A stretch of DNA of 44,729 nucleotides. Origin: Myxococcus sp. (GTDB lineage: Bacteria; Myxococcota; Myxococcia; Myxococcales; Myxococcaceae). The stretch's first letter is position 1, and each line of letters begins with the position of its first letter. A model generated the notes under the pieces. It did not search any database, was not told the DNA's origin, and saw only the letters and a list, made by a program, of their open reading frames with translations. The translations under genes were made by a program, and so were the position numbers. The stretch is from contig JACSRE010000201.1 of NCBI GenBank assembly GCA_014879945.1, positions 1 through 44,729 of the forward strand, read 5' to 3'. This document shows, piece by piece, positions 15,451 through 22,357 of this stretch.

Positions 15451-16497
15451 TCAGGTCTTCATGCGCAGCCGGTGCTCGTGCACGCCCTCGGGCGGGGCCT
15501 CCCCGGCGGCGGCCTGCTTGAGGAGCCTCGTCACCTGCGGACCGAGCACGTCGAGCTCCGTCGAGGTGTAGCGCGCGCCGCCGAAGCGCTGCAGCTGGGC
15601 CGTCTGCCGCCGCAGCATCACCGCGTCCTGCGCGAAGATGCTCGTCGCGATGGGGGCCACGAAGGGCTTCACCAGCCACGCGGGCACCGGCAGCTTGAAC
15701 GTCACCACCGCGAACACCCGCGTCTCGGTGTCCGTCACCGGCGTCAACGCGCTGGTGGCCAGCAGGTGGCTGGTGGCGCCCAGCCGGTACTCCACCTGCG
15801 CGATGGACGGCAGGAGGAAGCGGTCGGTGTGCTCGGTGACGCCGCCGCCCGGCGCGAGCAGGCGGCCCACCAGGCCCCTGGGCGCCGGCTCTCCGATGAA
15901 CTCGGCCTCGGCGAAGGTGCCGTGGCGGCGCACCACCACGTCGATGACGTTCGACTTCTGCGCGGTGCGAAACAGCCCGCCGTGCAGGTACGCGGTGTGC
16001 GGCACGTCGAGGGTGTTCTCGACCACCGCGTGCACCGAGGCCTCGACGTGAAACTCGCGCACCACGCTCGAGTAGGGCGCCTCGCCGAGGTGGGGGAACG
16101 AGAAGGGCGGGTGCGTGGGCGCCTGGTTCGGCGTGCTGTACACCCAGACGAAGCCCTGCTGCTCCACGCACGCGAAGGCCTCGGCGCACCGCGACCTCAG
16201 CGACACCTCGCCGTCCACCAACCCGGGCACCGCCGTGCACTGCCCCGCCGCGTCGAAGCGCCACCCGTGGTAGCGGCACTGCAGCTCGCCTCCCACCACC
16301 GTGCCCATCGAGAGCGGCACGTTGCGGTGCGGGCAGCGGTCGGTGAAGGCCGCCGGCGCGCCGCCCGCTCCCCGAAACACCACCAGCGGCCGCCCCTGAA
16401 TCGTCACCGCCAGCGGCGCCGCCCGTAACGTCTTCGAGCGACACGCCACGTACCAGACGTCAGGCAACACCATTCCGGCCGGAGGCACCGCGCTCAT
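15451..16497 (-). CDS. Rieske non-heme iron oxygenase (alpha subunit-like)
   Basis: A 348-residue protein. The N-terminal Rieske [2Fe-2S] domain has the ligand set C55-P-H57 and C74-R-Y-H77 (RCPHRN ... CRYHGW). The C-terminal catalytic domain has the mononuclear iron motif NTLDVPHTAYLH at 161-172 with His167 and His172, and a likely third ligand Asp291 (FAQDAVML). These match ring-hydroxylating, O-demethylating and related oxygenases; the substrate cannot be read from the sequence. No ferredoxin or reductase gene is nearby, so electrons must come from a distant partner. Start chosen at the ATG for MSAVPPAG. It lies 79 bases upstream of the histidine kinase on the same strand. Confidence 0.93.
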   Translation of the reverse strand: MSAVPPAGMVLPDVWYVACRSKTLRAAPLAVTIQGRPLVVFRGAGGAPAAFTDRCPHRNVPLSMGTVVGGELQCRYHGWRFDAAGQCTAVPGLVDGEVSLRSRCAEAFACVEQQGFVWVYSTPNQAPTHPPFSFPHLGEAPYSSVVREFHVEASVHAVVENTLDVPHTAYLHGGLFRTAQKSNVIDVVVRRHGTFAEAEFIGEPAPRGLVGRLLAPGGGVTEHTDRFLLPSIAQVEYRLGATSHLLATSALTPVTDTETRVFAVVTFKLPVPAWLVKPFVAPIATSIFAQDAVMLRRQTAQLQRFGGARYTSTELDVLGPQVTRLLKQAAAGEAPPEGVHEHRLRMKT

Positions 16498-16636
16498 GCC
16501 AGCACTGTAGCAACCCACGCCGCCGAGGCCCGGTCGGTGATGATCCGCCCGCGCCGGACAATTCTACAGGGAACGAAGCGGACCCCAGCCGTCCGAGGTG
16601 GCTGCTACACAATCGCTGCGCGTGGGGGTTCAACCG

Positions 16637-17143
16637 ATGAATGAGACGGACAACAGGCCAATCGTCGTCTACGTCGAAGACGACCCCGACACGTTCAAGA
16701 TCGCCGCGCTCCGCCTCAAGGCGAAGTACCGGCTGGTGTGGGCGCAGAACGACCTCGAGGCCATCGACCTGCTCGACCACCACCGCGACCACCTGCACGC
16801 GGTGCTGATGGACATCGAGCTGCGCGGCTCGACGCTCGACGGGCTCGACCTGGTGCGCGTGCTCCGCGGCGCGGGCCTGCGGCGGCCGCTGCCCGACTTC
16901 GCCAGGCGCCTCAAGCCGCTCCCGCACGTGCCCATCATCGTGTTGACGGCCTACACGGCGCGCTACTCCGAGAGCGACGCCCGCGCGGTGGGCGCCACCC
17001 ACTTCGCCACCAAGCCCATCGACTTCACGCGCCTCAACCTCGCGCTCGCGCAGGCGAACATCGCCGCGGTGATGAAGCGCCTCGAGCGGCCCGTGGAGCG
17101 CCCGACGCCCCCGACCCAGCCCCCCCCGGCCGAGCTGGGCTGA
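16637..17143 (+). CDS. Stand-alone response regulator receiver protein
   Basis: A 168-residue single receiver domain with no DNA-binding output. The acidic cluster Glu14-Asp15-Asp16 (VEDDPDT), phospho-acceptor Asp59 (VLMDIELRG), Thr104 (VLTAYTA) and Lys126 (ATKPID) are all present. An insertion of about 20 residues after the phosphorylation site (GLRRPLPDFARRLKPLP) and a Pro-rich tail (about 150-168) are unusual. The start at 16637 is preferred because GGGGGTT lies 7 bases upstream; an in-frame GTG at 16598 is an alternative. It precedes the chemoreceptor gene by 78 bases and diverges from the Rieske gene. It probably relays a signal to another protein. Confidence 0.9.
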   Translation: MNETDNRPIVVYVEDDPDTFKIAALRLKAKYRLVWAQNDLEAIDLLDHHRDHLHAVLMDIELRGSTLDGLDLVRVLRGAGLRRPLPDFARRLKPLPHVPIIVLTAYTARYSESDARAVGATHFATKPIDFTRLNLALAQANIAAVMKRLERPVERPTPPTQPPPAELG

Positions 17144-17153
17144 CGGCGCACCT

Positions 17154-17186
17154 CCCCGAAGCGCGGTGGCGCCGCGTCGCTTGGGG
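17154..17186 (+). terminator. Hairpin between response regulator and chemoreceptor genes
   Basis: CCCC (17154-17157) pairs with GGGG (17183-17186), and AAGCG (17159-17163) with CGCTT (17178-17182), with one bulged G and an inner CGG/CCG pairing. It lies 11 bases after the response regulator stop. There is only a short T-containing sequence after it, so read-through into the chemoreceptor gene is likely. Confidence 0.42.
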
Positions 17187-17221
17187 CTTGTCCTGCCCGT
17201 GAAAGGTGGGACGCTGAACCC

Positions 17222-18826
17222 ATGGGTTCGCTCTGGGCCAGGCTGTCGCTGCGCGTGCAAGCCACCATCGCCGTCGTGATGCCGTGCGTGGTGGTGGCCT
17301 TGTTCGCGTCTGTCTACTTCCCCTCGCGCCTCAACCAGCAGGCCGGCGACGCGCTCGAGCGCCAGTCGCTCGCCCTCGCCCAGCTGGCGGCCACCAACGC
17401 GGCCCCGACGGTGCGGTTGATCAGCGACGGCCTCGCCCAGCCCGACGAGCTCTCGACCCTGCTGCGGGGCCTGCGCACCAACAAAGACCTCACGCAGTCG
17501 GGGGTGGTGCTGGTCGACCCGGCGCGCGTGCGCACCCAGGACGGCGCGCGCGTGCTCGAGCTGGTCAAGGGCGACCCGCTCTTCATCACCGGCGACCTGC
17601 CCCCAGACCGCTACCGGCTGCCCGCCCAGGGCGGCTGCGCCTCGTCGCGCGACGACGTGCTCGACGTGCGCTGCCTTGCCTCTGACAAGGACACCGAGGT
17701 GATGGTGGTGCTGCGCTTCTCGCTGGCCCGCTTCGCCGAGCAGCGCCGCGAGAACCAGCTCGCCGGCCTCTGGGTGCTCTTCGCGGCGCTGACGGGCGGG
17801 CTGGTGGTCGCGCTCTTCCTCTCCAACGCCATCGCCGGCCCGCTGGGCGTGGTGACCCGGGTGGCGCGCGAGCTGGCCTCGGGCGACATCACCATGCAGC
17901 GGGTGCAGGTCGGCGGCGCGCAAGAGGTGCAGTCGATGGCCACCTCGGTCAACGAGATGGTGGGCGGGCTCAAGGGGCTGGTGGGCGAGATGGTGTCGCT
18001 CTCGGCCCGGCTGTCGGGCGCCGCGAAGGGCCTCATCACCGCCTCCAACGACCAGGAGCACGTCACCAGCCAGCAGTCGGCCTACGCGCAGCAGATCGCC
18101 GCCACCTTCGAGGAGCTCTCGCGCACCGCCGAGATGATTACCCGCTCGACCGAGACGGTGGAGCAGGCCGCCGCGCGCACCAACCAGGCCGTCGACGACG
18201 CGCGCTCCACGGTGACGCAGGTGGTGTCGAGCATGGTCGACATCCGCCGCGAGTCGAAAGAGGTGGCCGAGGCCATCGGCCGGCTGAACACCGACCTCCA
18301 GCAGGTCGCGCGCATCGCTGGCGTCATCAAGCAGGTGGCCGACCGCTCCGACCTGCTGGCGCTCAACGCCGCCCTCGAGGGCACCAAGGCGGGCGAGGTG
18401 GGCCGCGGCTTCTCGGTGGTGGCGGCCGAGATGCGCAAGCTGGCCGAGAGCGTCGCCCAGTCGGCGCGCGACATCGGGCGCATCGTCGAGAGCGTGCAGC
18501 AGTCGGGCGACGTCGCGGTGAGCCGCTCCAGGCAGGGCGTCGAGGCGTCAGAGAAGGGCACCCGCATCGCCGAGCAGGCCTCGAGCTCCTTCCAGCAGAT
18601 CCTCGAGCTCTCGCGCGGCACCAAAGAGGCGGCCCAGCAGATCGCCGTCGCCACCCGCCAGCAGCGGCAGTCGAGCGAGCAAGCGGTGGCGGGCGCGCGC
18701 AACGTGGCCGACCTGGTGAAGCAGGGCGTCGACGCCACCGGCCGCACCACCCGCATCGCCCACGACCTGCAGAAGTCGGTCGACGCGCTGACCGCCGCGA
18801 CGGGGCGATTCAAAGTCGAAGCCTGA
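17222..18826 (+). CDS. Methyl-accepting chemotaxis protein
   Basis: A 534-residue chemoreceptor. A first membrane span (about 10-33) is followed by a periplasmic sensor domain (about 34-175) resembling a single Cache-type domain, with a possible disulfide (Cys139, Cys150). A second span lies at about 180-203, then a HAMP domain (about 204-256), then a long helical signalling domain. Its hairpin tip reads RSDLLALNAALEGTKAGEVG, followed by RGFSVVAAEMRKLAE. The tip is a variant of the common NAA.EAARAGE form, as often seen in myxobacteria. It would pass ligand signals to a CheA/CheW complex, but no che genes are in the window. The LysR gene begins 14 bases after the stop, so co-transcription is likely. 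Confidence 0.94.
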   Translation: MGSLWARLSLRVQATIAVVMPCVVVALFASVYFPSRLNQQAGDALERQSLALAQLAATNAAPTVRLISDGLAQPDELSTLLRGLRTNKDLTQSGVVLVDPARVRTQDGARVLELVKGDPLFITGDLPPDRYRLPAQGGCASSRDDVLDVRCLASDKDTEVMVVLRFSLARFAEQRRENQLAGLWVLFAALTGGLVVALFLSNAIAGPLGVVTRVARELASGDITMQRVQVGGAQEVQSMATSVNEMVGGLKGLVGEMVSLSARLSGAAKGLITASNDQEHVTSQQSAYAQQIAATFEELSRTAEMITRSTETVEQAAARTNQAVDDARSTVTQVVSSMVDIRRESKEVAEAIGRLNTDLQQVARIAGVIKQVADRSDLLALNAALEGTKAGEVGRGFSVVAAEMRKLAESVAQSARDIGRIVESVQQSGDVAVSRSRQGVEASEKGTRIAEQASSSFQQILELSRGTKEAAQQIAVATRQQRQSSEQAVAGARNVADLVKQGVDATGRTTRIAHDLQKSVDALTAATGRFKVEA

Positions 18827-18840
18827 GAGGACGACCCACG

Positions 18841-19740
18841 ATGGCGTGGCTGAACTACCACCACCTGCTGTACTTCTGGACGGTCGCCCGCACCGGCTCC
18901 ATCGCGAACGCGAGCCGGGAGCTGCACCTGTCGCAGCCCACCATCTCGACGCAGCTGAAGACGCTCGAGGAGTCGCTGGGCCACAAGCTCTTCCAGCGCG
19001 CTGGGCGGCGGCTGGTGCTGACCGACGTGGGCCGCACCACCTTTCGCTACGCCGACGACATCTTCCGCCTCGGGCGGGAGCTGCAGGAGTCGCTGGCGCG
19101 GGGGCCGCTGGGGCAGCAGGTGCGCCTGGCGGTGGGCGTGACCGACGTGGTGCCCAAGCTGGTCGCCGAGCGGCTGCTCGAGCCCGCGTTCAAAGAGGAG
19201 CCCGAGCTGCAGCTCGAGGTGCACGAGGGCCACATCAACGAGCTGCTGGCCAAGCTGGCCCTGCACGAGCTCGACGTCGTCCTCAGCGACCAGCCCGCGC
19301 CGCACGACGTGCGGGTGCGCGCCTTCAACCACCACCTCGGCGGCAGCGGCACCACCTTCTTCGCGCACCCGCGGCTGGCCGGGCCGCTGAAGAGGGGCTT
19401 CCCGAAGTCGCTCGACGGCGCGCCCATGCTGCTGCCCCTCGAGGGGAGCTCGACGCGAATCCTGCTGGAGGAGTGGTTCGAGAAGTGCGGCGTGCGCCCC
19501 AGGGTGGTGGGCGAGTTCGACGACTCGGCGTTGATGAAGGTGTTCGGCGCGTCGGGGCGCGGCATCTTCTCGGCGCCCACCGCCATCGAGGTCGAGATCG
19601 CCCGCCAGTTCGAGGTGCAGCCCATCGGCCGCGTCGCCGAGATGAAGCAGGCCTACTACGCCATCTCGGTGGAGCGGCGGCTCCGGCACCCGGCCGTCGT
19701 CGCCATCGCCGAGTCGGCGCGCAACGACGTCTTCGACTGA
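18841..19740 (+). CDS. nhaR: LysR-family transcriptional regulator, NhaR-like
   Basis: A 299-residue LysR protein. The N-terminal winged helix-turn-helix (about 1-62) is well conserved, and the opening MAWLNYHHLLYFWTVARTGS with ASRELHLSQPTISTQLKTLE is characteristic of the NhaR subgroup, which activates sodium/proton antiporter genes in enterobacteria. The rest is a periplasmic-binding-type effector domain (about 90-299). No antiporter gene is adjacent, so the target may differ. GAGAGGA lies upstream of the ATG. It follows the chemoreceptor by 14 bases, an unusual pairing. The symbol is assigned by family resemblance and moderate confidence. Confidence 0.88.
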   Translation: MAWLNYHHLLYFWTVARTGSIANASRELHLSQPTISTQLKTLEESLGHKLFQRAGRRLVLTDVGRTTFRYADDIFRLGRELQESLARGPLGQQVRLAVGVTDVVPKLVAERLLEPAFKEEPELQLEVHEGHINELLAKLALHELDVVLSDQPAPHDVRVRAFNHHLGGSGTTFFAHPRLAGPLKRGFPKSLDGAPMLLPLEGSSTRILLEEWFEKCGVRPRVVGEFDDSALMKVFGASGRGIFSAPTAIEVEIARQFEVQPIGRVAEMKQAYYAISVERRLRHPAVVAIAESARNDVFD

Positions 19741-19779
19741 CGAGGCAGAGTCAGCCCACCGTTACGCGCAACCCTGCTA

Positions 19780-19793
19780 TGAACGCGCGTTCA
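19780..19793. promoter_or_regulatory. Perfect 14-bp palindrome overlapping an extended -10 element
   Basis: TGAACGCGCGTTCA is a perfect palindrome of the TGAAC-N4-GTTCA type often bound by TetR-family repressors. It overlaps TGCTATGAA (19775-19783), a plausible extended -10 promoter, and ends 11 bases before the GTG at 19805. A repressor there would block transcription of the zinc-ribbon gene and what follows. No TetR gene is in the window. Confidence 0.55.
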
Positions 19794-19804
19794 GTGGTGA
19801 CTCC

Positions 19805-20170
19805 GTGGACGCGAACCAAAGACTCCTCGAGCTGGTGACGACCCTGGGCGCGGCCTTCCGCGAGCGGGGCATGGAGGAGCAGCTGCGCCGGCTCCGGCTC
19901 TTCTGGCTGGCGGCGCGGCATGGGCTCCTCAAGGGCCGCAACGAGCTCGACGTGCGCTGGAGCGAGGCCCACGTCATCGACTGGATGAAGACGCTGCACC
20001 TGCCGCCCTTCGAGGGCGCCTTCGTCGAGCGCGCGCCGGGGAGCGGCTGCCCGCAGTGCCCACGAGAGCCCGGGCAGATTCCCTCGGCCCGCGTCGACCT
20101 GGTCTTCCCCGGCGGCGCGCGGCTCAAGTGCAACACCTGCGGTGTGCAATGGGTGGAGCTCGAGCGCTGA
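19805..20170 (+). CDS. Small zinc-ribbon protein, unknown function
   Basis: A 121-residue basic protein starting with GTG. The first 65 residues are helical (MDANQRLLELVTTLGAAFRE, then RLRLFWLAARHGLLKG). The C-terminal part has two Cys pairs, CPQC (about 82-85) and CNTC (about 109-112), separated by a beta segment, a zinc-ribbon layout. Its role is unknown; such ribbons bind nucleic acid or protein. The gene lies 64 bases after the NhaR-like gene, and the palindrome in that gap suggests its own control. Confidence 0.75.
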   Translation: MDANQRLLELVTTLGAAFRERGMEEQLRRLRLFWLAARHGLLKGRNELDVRWSEAHVIDWMKTLHLPPFEGAFVERAPGSGCPQCPREPGQIPSARVDLVFPGGARLKCNTCGVQWVELER

Positions 20171-20174
20171 CGTC

Positions 20175-20196
20175 GGGTGCAAGGCCCTGCACACCC
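20175..20196 (+). terminator. Possible terminator after the zinc-ribbon gene
   Basis: GGGTGCA (20175-20181) pairs with TGCACACCC (20188-20196) with a two-base bulge, around an AGGCCC loop, 5 bases after the stop. There is no U-tract. Confidence 0.33.
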
Positions 20197-20262
20197 GCGG
20201 CCGGCGCGAGCCCTCAAGCCCCTGAAGCGCCATGTGGAGCGCCGCTTGCTCCGGTGGTGGGC

Positions 20263-20706
20263 ATGCCGCCGATGCTCCTCTCTCTCGTGATGGCCGCGGC
20301 CCCCCAGGCCGCCTCGGTGACGCTCGGCGAGGTGCTCTTCACGGCCGGCGAGGCCGGCTTCGCCGCCGTCAGCGCCCAGCCCTGGCTCGAGCGTGCGCGC
20401 GACGTCGACGGCGTCACCTCGGTGTTCTCGCGGTTCGACCTGAAGGTGACCGGCATTCCCCTGTTGGGGCCGGCGACGACGATGCTCCTCGAGGCGCAAT
20501 TCCAGGAAGACGGGTGGAAGGGCCGCTTCGCCGCCGGCGCCACCAGCTTCGGCCTGCAGGCCCTGGGCGGCACGCTGATGGCGCTCTCGTGGCTCGACGA
20601 CGACGCCCCCGACGAAGGCCTGCCCACGTCGCTCCGGGCGACCTCGATTGGCTTTCGGGTGGTGGACACGGGCGGGGTCGTCACGCTCTCGGGCGTCACC
20701 TTCTGA
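20263..20706 (+). CDS. Small secreted protein, unknown function
   Basis: The start at 20263 is inferred from the signal-like MPPMLLSLVMAAAPQAAS; a second ATG three codons later is equally possible, and the frame is open further upstream without coding character. The 147-residue product has a mature beta-rich Gly/Thr pattern with few charged residues (VTGIPLLGPATTMLLEAQFQ and FAAGATSFGLQALGGTLMAL). No family is recognised. It may act in the periplasm or outside the cell. No good Shine-Dalgarno is present. Confidence 0.6.
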   Translation: MPPMLLSLVMAAAPQAASVTLGEVLFTAGEAGFAAVSAQPWLERARDVDGVTSVFSRFDLKVTGIPLLGPATTMLLEAQFQEDGWKGRFAAGATSFGLQALGGTLMALSWLDDDAPDEGLPTSLRATSIGFRVVDTGGVVTLSGVTF

Positions 20707-20758
20707 GGCGCGCTCCGCTTGCCGAGCGCGACGCGGTTCAGTGCTAGGGGGCAGGCCC

Positions 20759-21223
20759 ATGCGCATTCCTCGCGGGCTGTTCGGCGTGATGAAAGAGGTG
20801 CTGCGGCACCTGCTCAAGCGACCGGTGGTGGGCTTCGTGGTGTACGCCCGCACGCCCGACGGCCGGCTGGTGTTGATCCGCCGCGGCGACACCGGCGAGT
20901 GGGCGCTCCCCGGCGGCACCCTGGAGTGGGGCGAGACGCTTCGCGCCGGGCTCCCCCGCGAGCTGATGGAAGAGGCCGGCGTCGAGCTGCTGTCGGCTGG
21001 CGAGCTGCTGGGCGTGTACTCGGACCCGGCCCGCGACCCGCGCTTTCACGCCGTGACGGTGGTGCTCTCGGCGCAGGTGTCGGAGCCGAATCGCCCGCCG
21101 ATGAACCCCGTCGAGATCCTCGAGGCCCGCTGCTTCACCGACGCCGAGCTGCCGTCTCCGCTCTCGCACGGGCTCGACGACGTGCTGCGGCGCGCGAGGG
21201 CCGGCGAACGCCACTGGGAATAG
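20759..21223 (+). CDS. Nudix hydrolase
   Basis: A 154-residue protein with an exact Nudix box: Gly53, Glu59, Arg67-Glu68, Glu71-Glu72 and Gly74 fit GX5EX7REUXEEXGU (GGTLEWGETLRAGLPRELME then EAGV). The family hydrolyses nucleoside diphosphates linked to another group, such as ADP-ribose, dinucleotide polyphosphates or damaged nucleotides, using Mg2+ or Mn2+; the particular substrate is not predictable here. Start at 20759 is supported by AGGGGG about 8 bases upstream. It lies 52 bases after the small secreted protein gene and converges with moxR. Confidence 0.92.
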   Translation: MRIPRGLFGVMKEVLRHLLKRPVVGFVVYARTPDGRLVLIRRGDTGEWALPGGTLEWGETLRAGLPRELMEEAGVELLSAGELLGVYSDPARDPRFHAVTVVLSAQVSEPNRPPMNPVEILEARCFTDAELPSPLSHGLDDVLRRARAGERHWE

Positions 21224-21301
21224 CCTCCCCGCGGTGCTCACCCGCTCGACGGCGAGCCTCACCGGGAGGAGCCACCGCGCGGCGCACGTTCCTTCTCCCG
21301 C

Positions 21302-22321
21302 TCAGGCCTTCACGCGCTCGACGATGCTGTCGATGAGCTTCGCCGACGTCAGCCCCTCGGACTCGGCGGTGAAGTTGGGCAGCACGCGGTGGCGCAGCAC
21401 GGGCCGGGCGAGCGCGCGCACGTCGTCCACCGACGCCACGAAGCGCCCCGACAGCACCGCCCGGGCCTTGGCGCCGATGACGAGGTACTGGCTCGCGCGC
21501 GGGCCTGCGCCCCACGACACGTTGCGGCTGACGAAGTCGAAGGCGCCGGGCTCCCTGGGGCGGGTCGCGCGCACCAGGTCGACCGCGTACTTCACCACGT
21601 GGTCGGGCACCGGCACCCGGCGCACCAGGTCCTGCAGGTCGAGGATCTCTTGCGGCGAGAGCACCTTGCTCAAGGTGGCCGTCTGGCCGCCCGTCGTCTG
21701 CTTGACGATGCGCACCTCTTCTTCGGCCGAGGGGTAGCCGACGTCGACGTAGAACATGAAGCGGTCGAGCTGCGCCTCGGGCAGCGGGTAGGTGCCCTCC
21801 TGCTCGATGGGGTTCTGGGTCGCGAAGACGAGGAAGGGCGGCTCGAGGTGCCAGGTGCGGCCCGAGGCGGTGACGCGGTACTCCTGCATCGCCTGCAGCA
21901 GCGCGGCCTGCGTCTTGGGCGGCGTGCGGTTCACCTCATCGGCCAGCACGATGTTGGCGAAGATGGGCCCCTTCATGAAGCGCAGCTCGCGCCGGCCCGT
22001 GGCGCGGTCTTCTTCGAGGATGTCGGTGCCGGTGATGTCGCTGGGCATCAGGTCGGGCGTGAACTGCACCCGGTTGAACGAGAGCGTCAGCACCTCGGCC
22101 AGCGTCGAGATGAGCAACGTCTTGGCCAGGCCCGGCACCCCGACGAAGAGGCAGTGACCGCGCGAGAAGAGCGCGATGAGCAGGTGGTCGACGACGTCCT
22201 TCTGGCCGACGACGCGCTTGTCGATCTGCTCCAGCACCGCCGCGCGGGCCCGCGCCAGCGCCTCTACGGCCTTCAGGTCATCTGCACTGCCGGTTCCGGG
22301 TCCGCCTGCGGTGTCACTCAT
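21302..22321 (-). CDS. MoxR-family AAA+ ATPase
   Basis: A 339-residue ATPase with Walker A GVPGLAKT (61-68), Walker B IVLADE (124-129) and the MoxR signatures [18 protein letters not shown] and [21 protein letters not shown]. MoxR proteins act as chaperones, usually beside DUF58 and von Willebrand A-domain genes. Here those partners are absent: the downstream side is the convergent Nudix gene and the upstream neighbour, 36 bases away on the same strand, is the giant modular lipoprotein. Co-transcription with it is likely. No Shine-Dalgarno is evident before the ATG. Confidence 0.94.
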   Translation of the reverse strand: MSDTAGGPGTGSADDLKAVEALARARAAVLEQIDKRVVGQKDVVDHLLIALFSRGHCLFVGVPGLAKTLLISTLAEVLTLSFNRVQFTPDLMPSDITGTDILEEDRATGRRELRFMKGPIFANIVLADEVNRTPPKTQAALLQAMQEYRVTASGRTWHLEPPFLVFATQNPIEQEGTYPLPEAQLDRFMFYVDVGYPSAEEEVRIVKQTTGGQTATLSKVLSPQEILDLQDLVRRVPVPDHVVKYAVDLVRATRPREPGAFDFVSRNVSWGAGPRASQYLVIGAKARAVLSGRFVASVDDVRALARPVLRHRVLPNFTAESEGLTSAKLIDSIVERVKA

Positions 22322-22357
22322 GAATGGCGCAGGTTGTAACCGGGCGGGCCCCGAGCG

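Noticed and set aside
21224-21301. Weak hairpin (GCTCG/CGAGC) between convergent Nudix and moxR genes as a terminator
   Set aside because: Only a 5-base stem with no U-tract in a GC-rich background; not distinguishable from chance.
21302-22321. Idea that MoxR with the giant protein forms a known MoxR-vWA system
   Set aside because: No von Willebrand A domain (MIDAS DxSxS) or DUF58 gene is present nearby.
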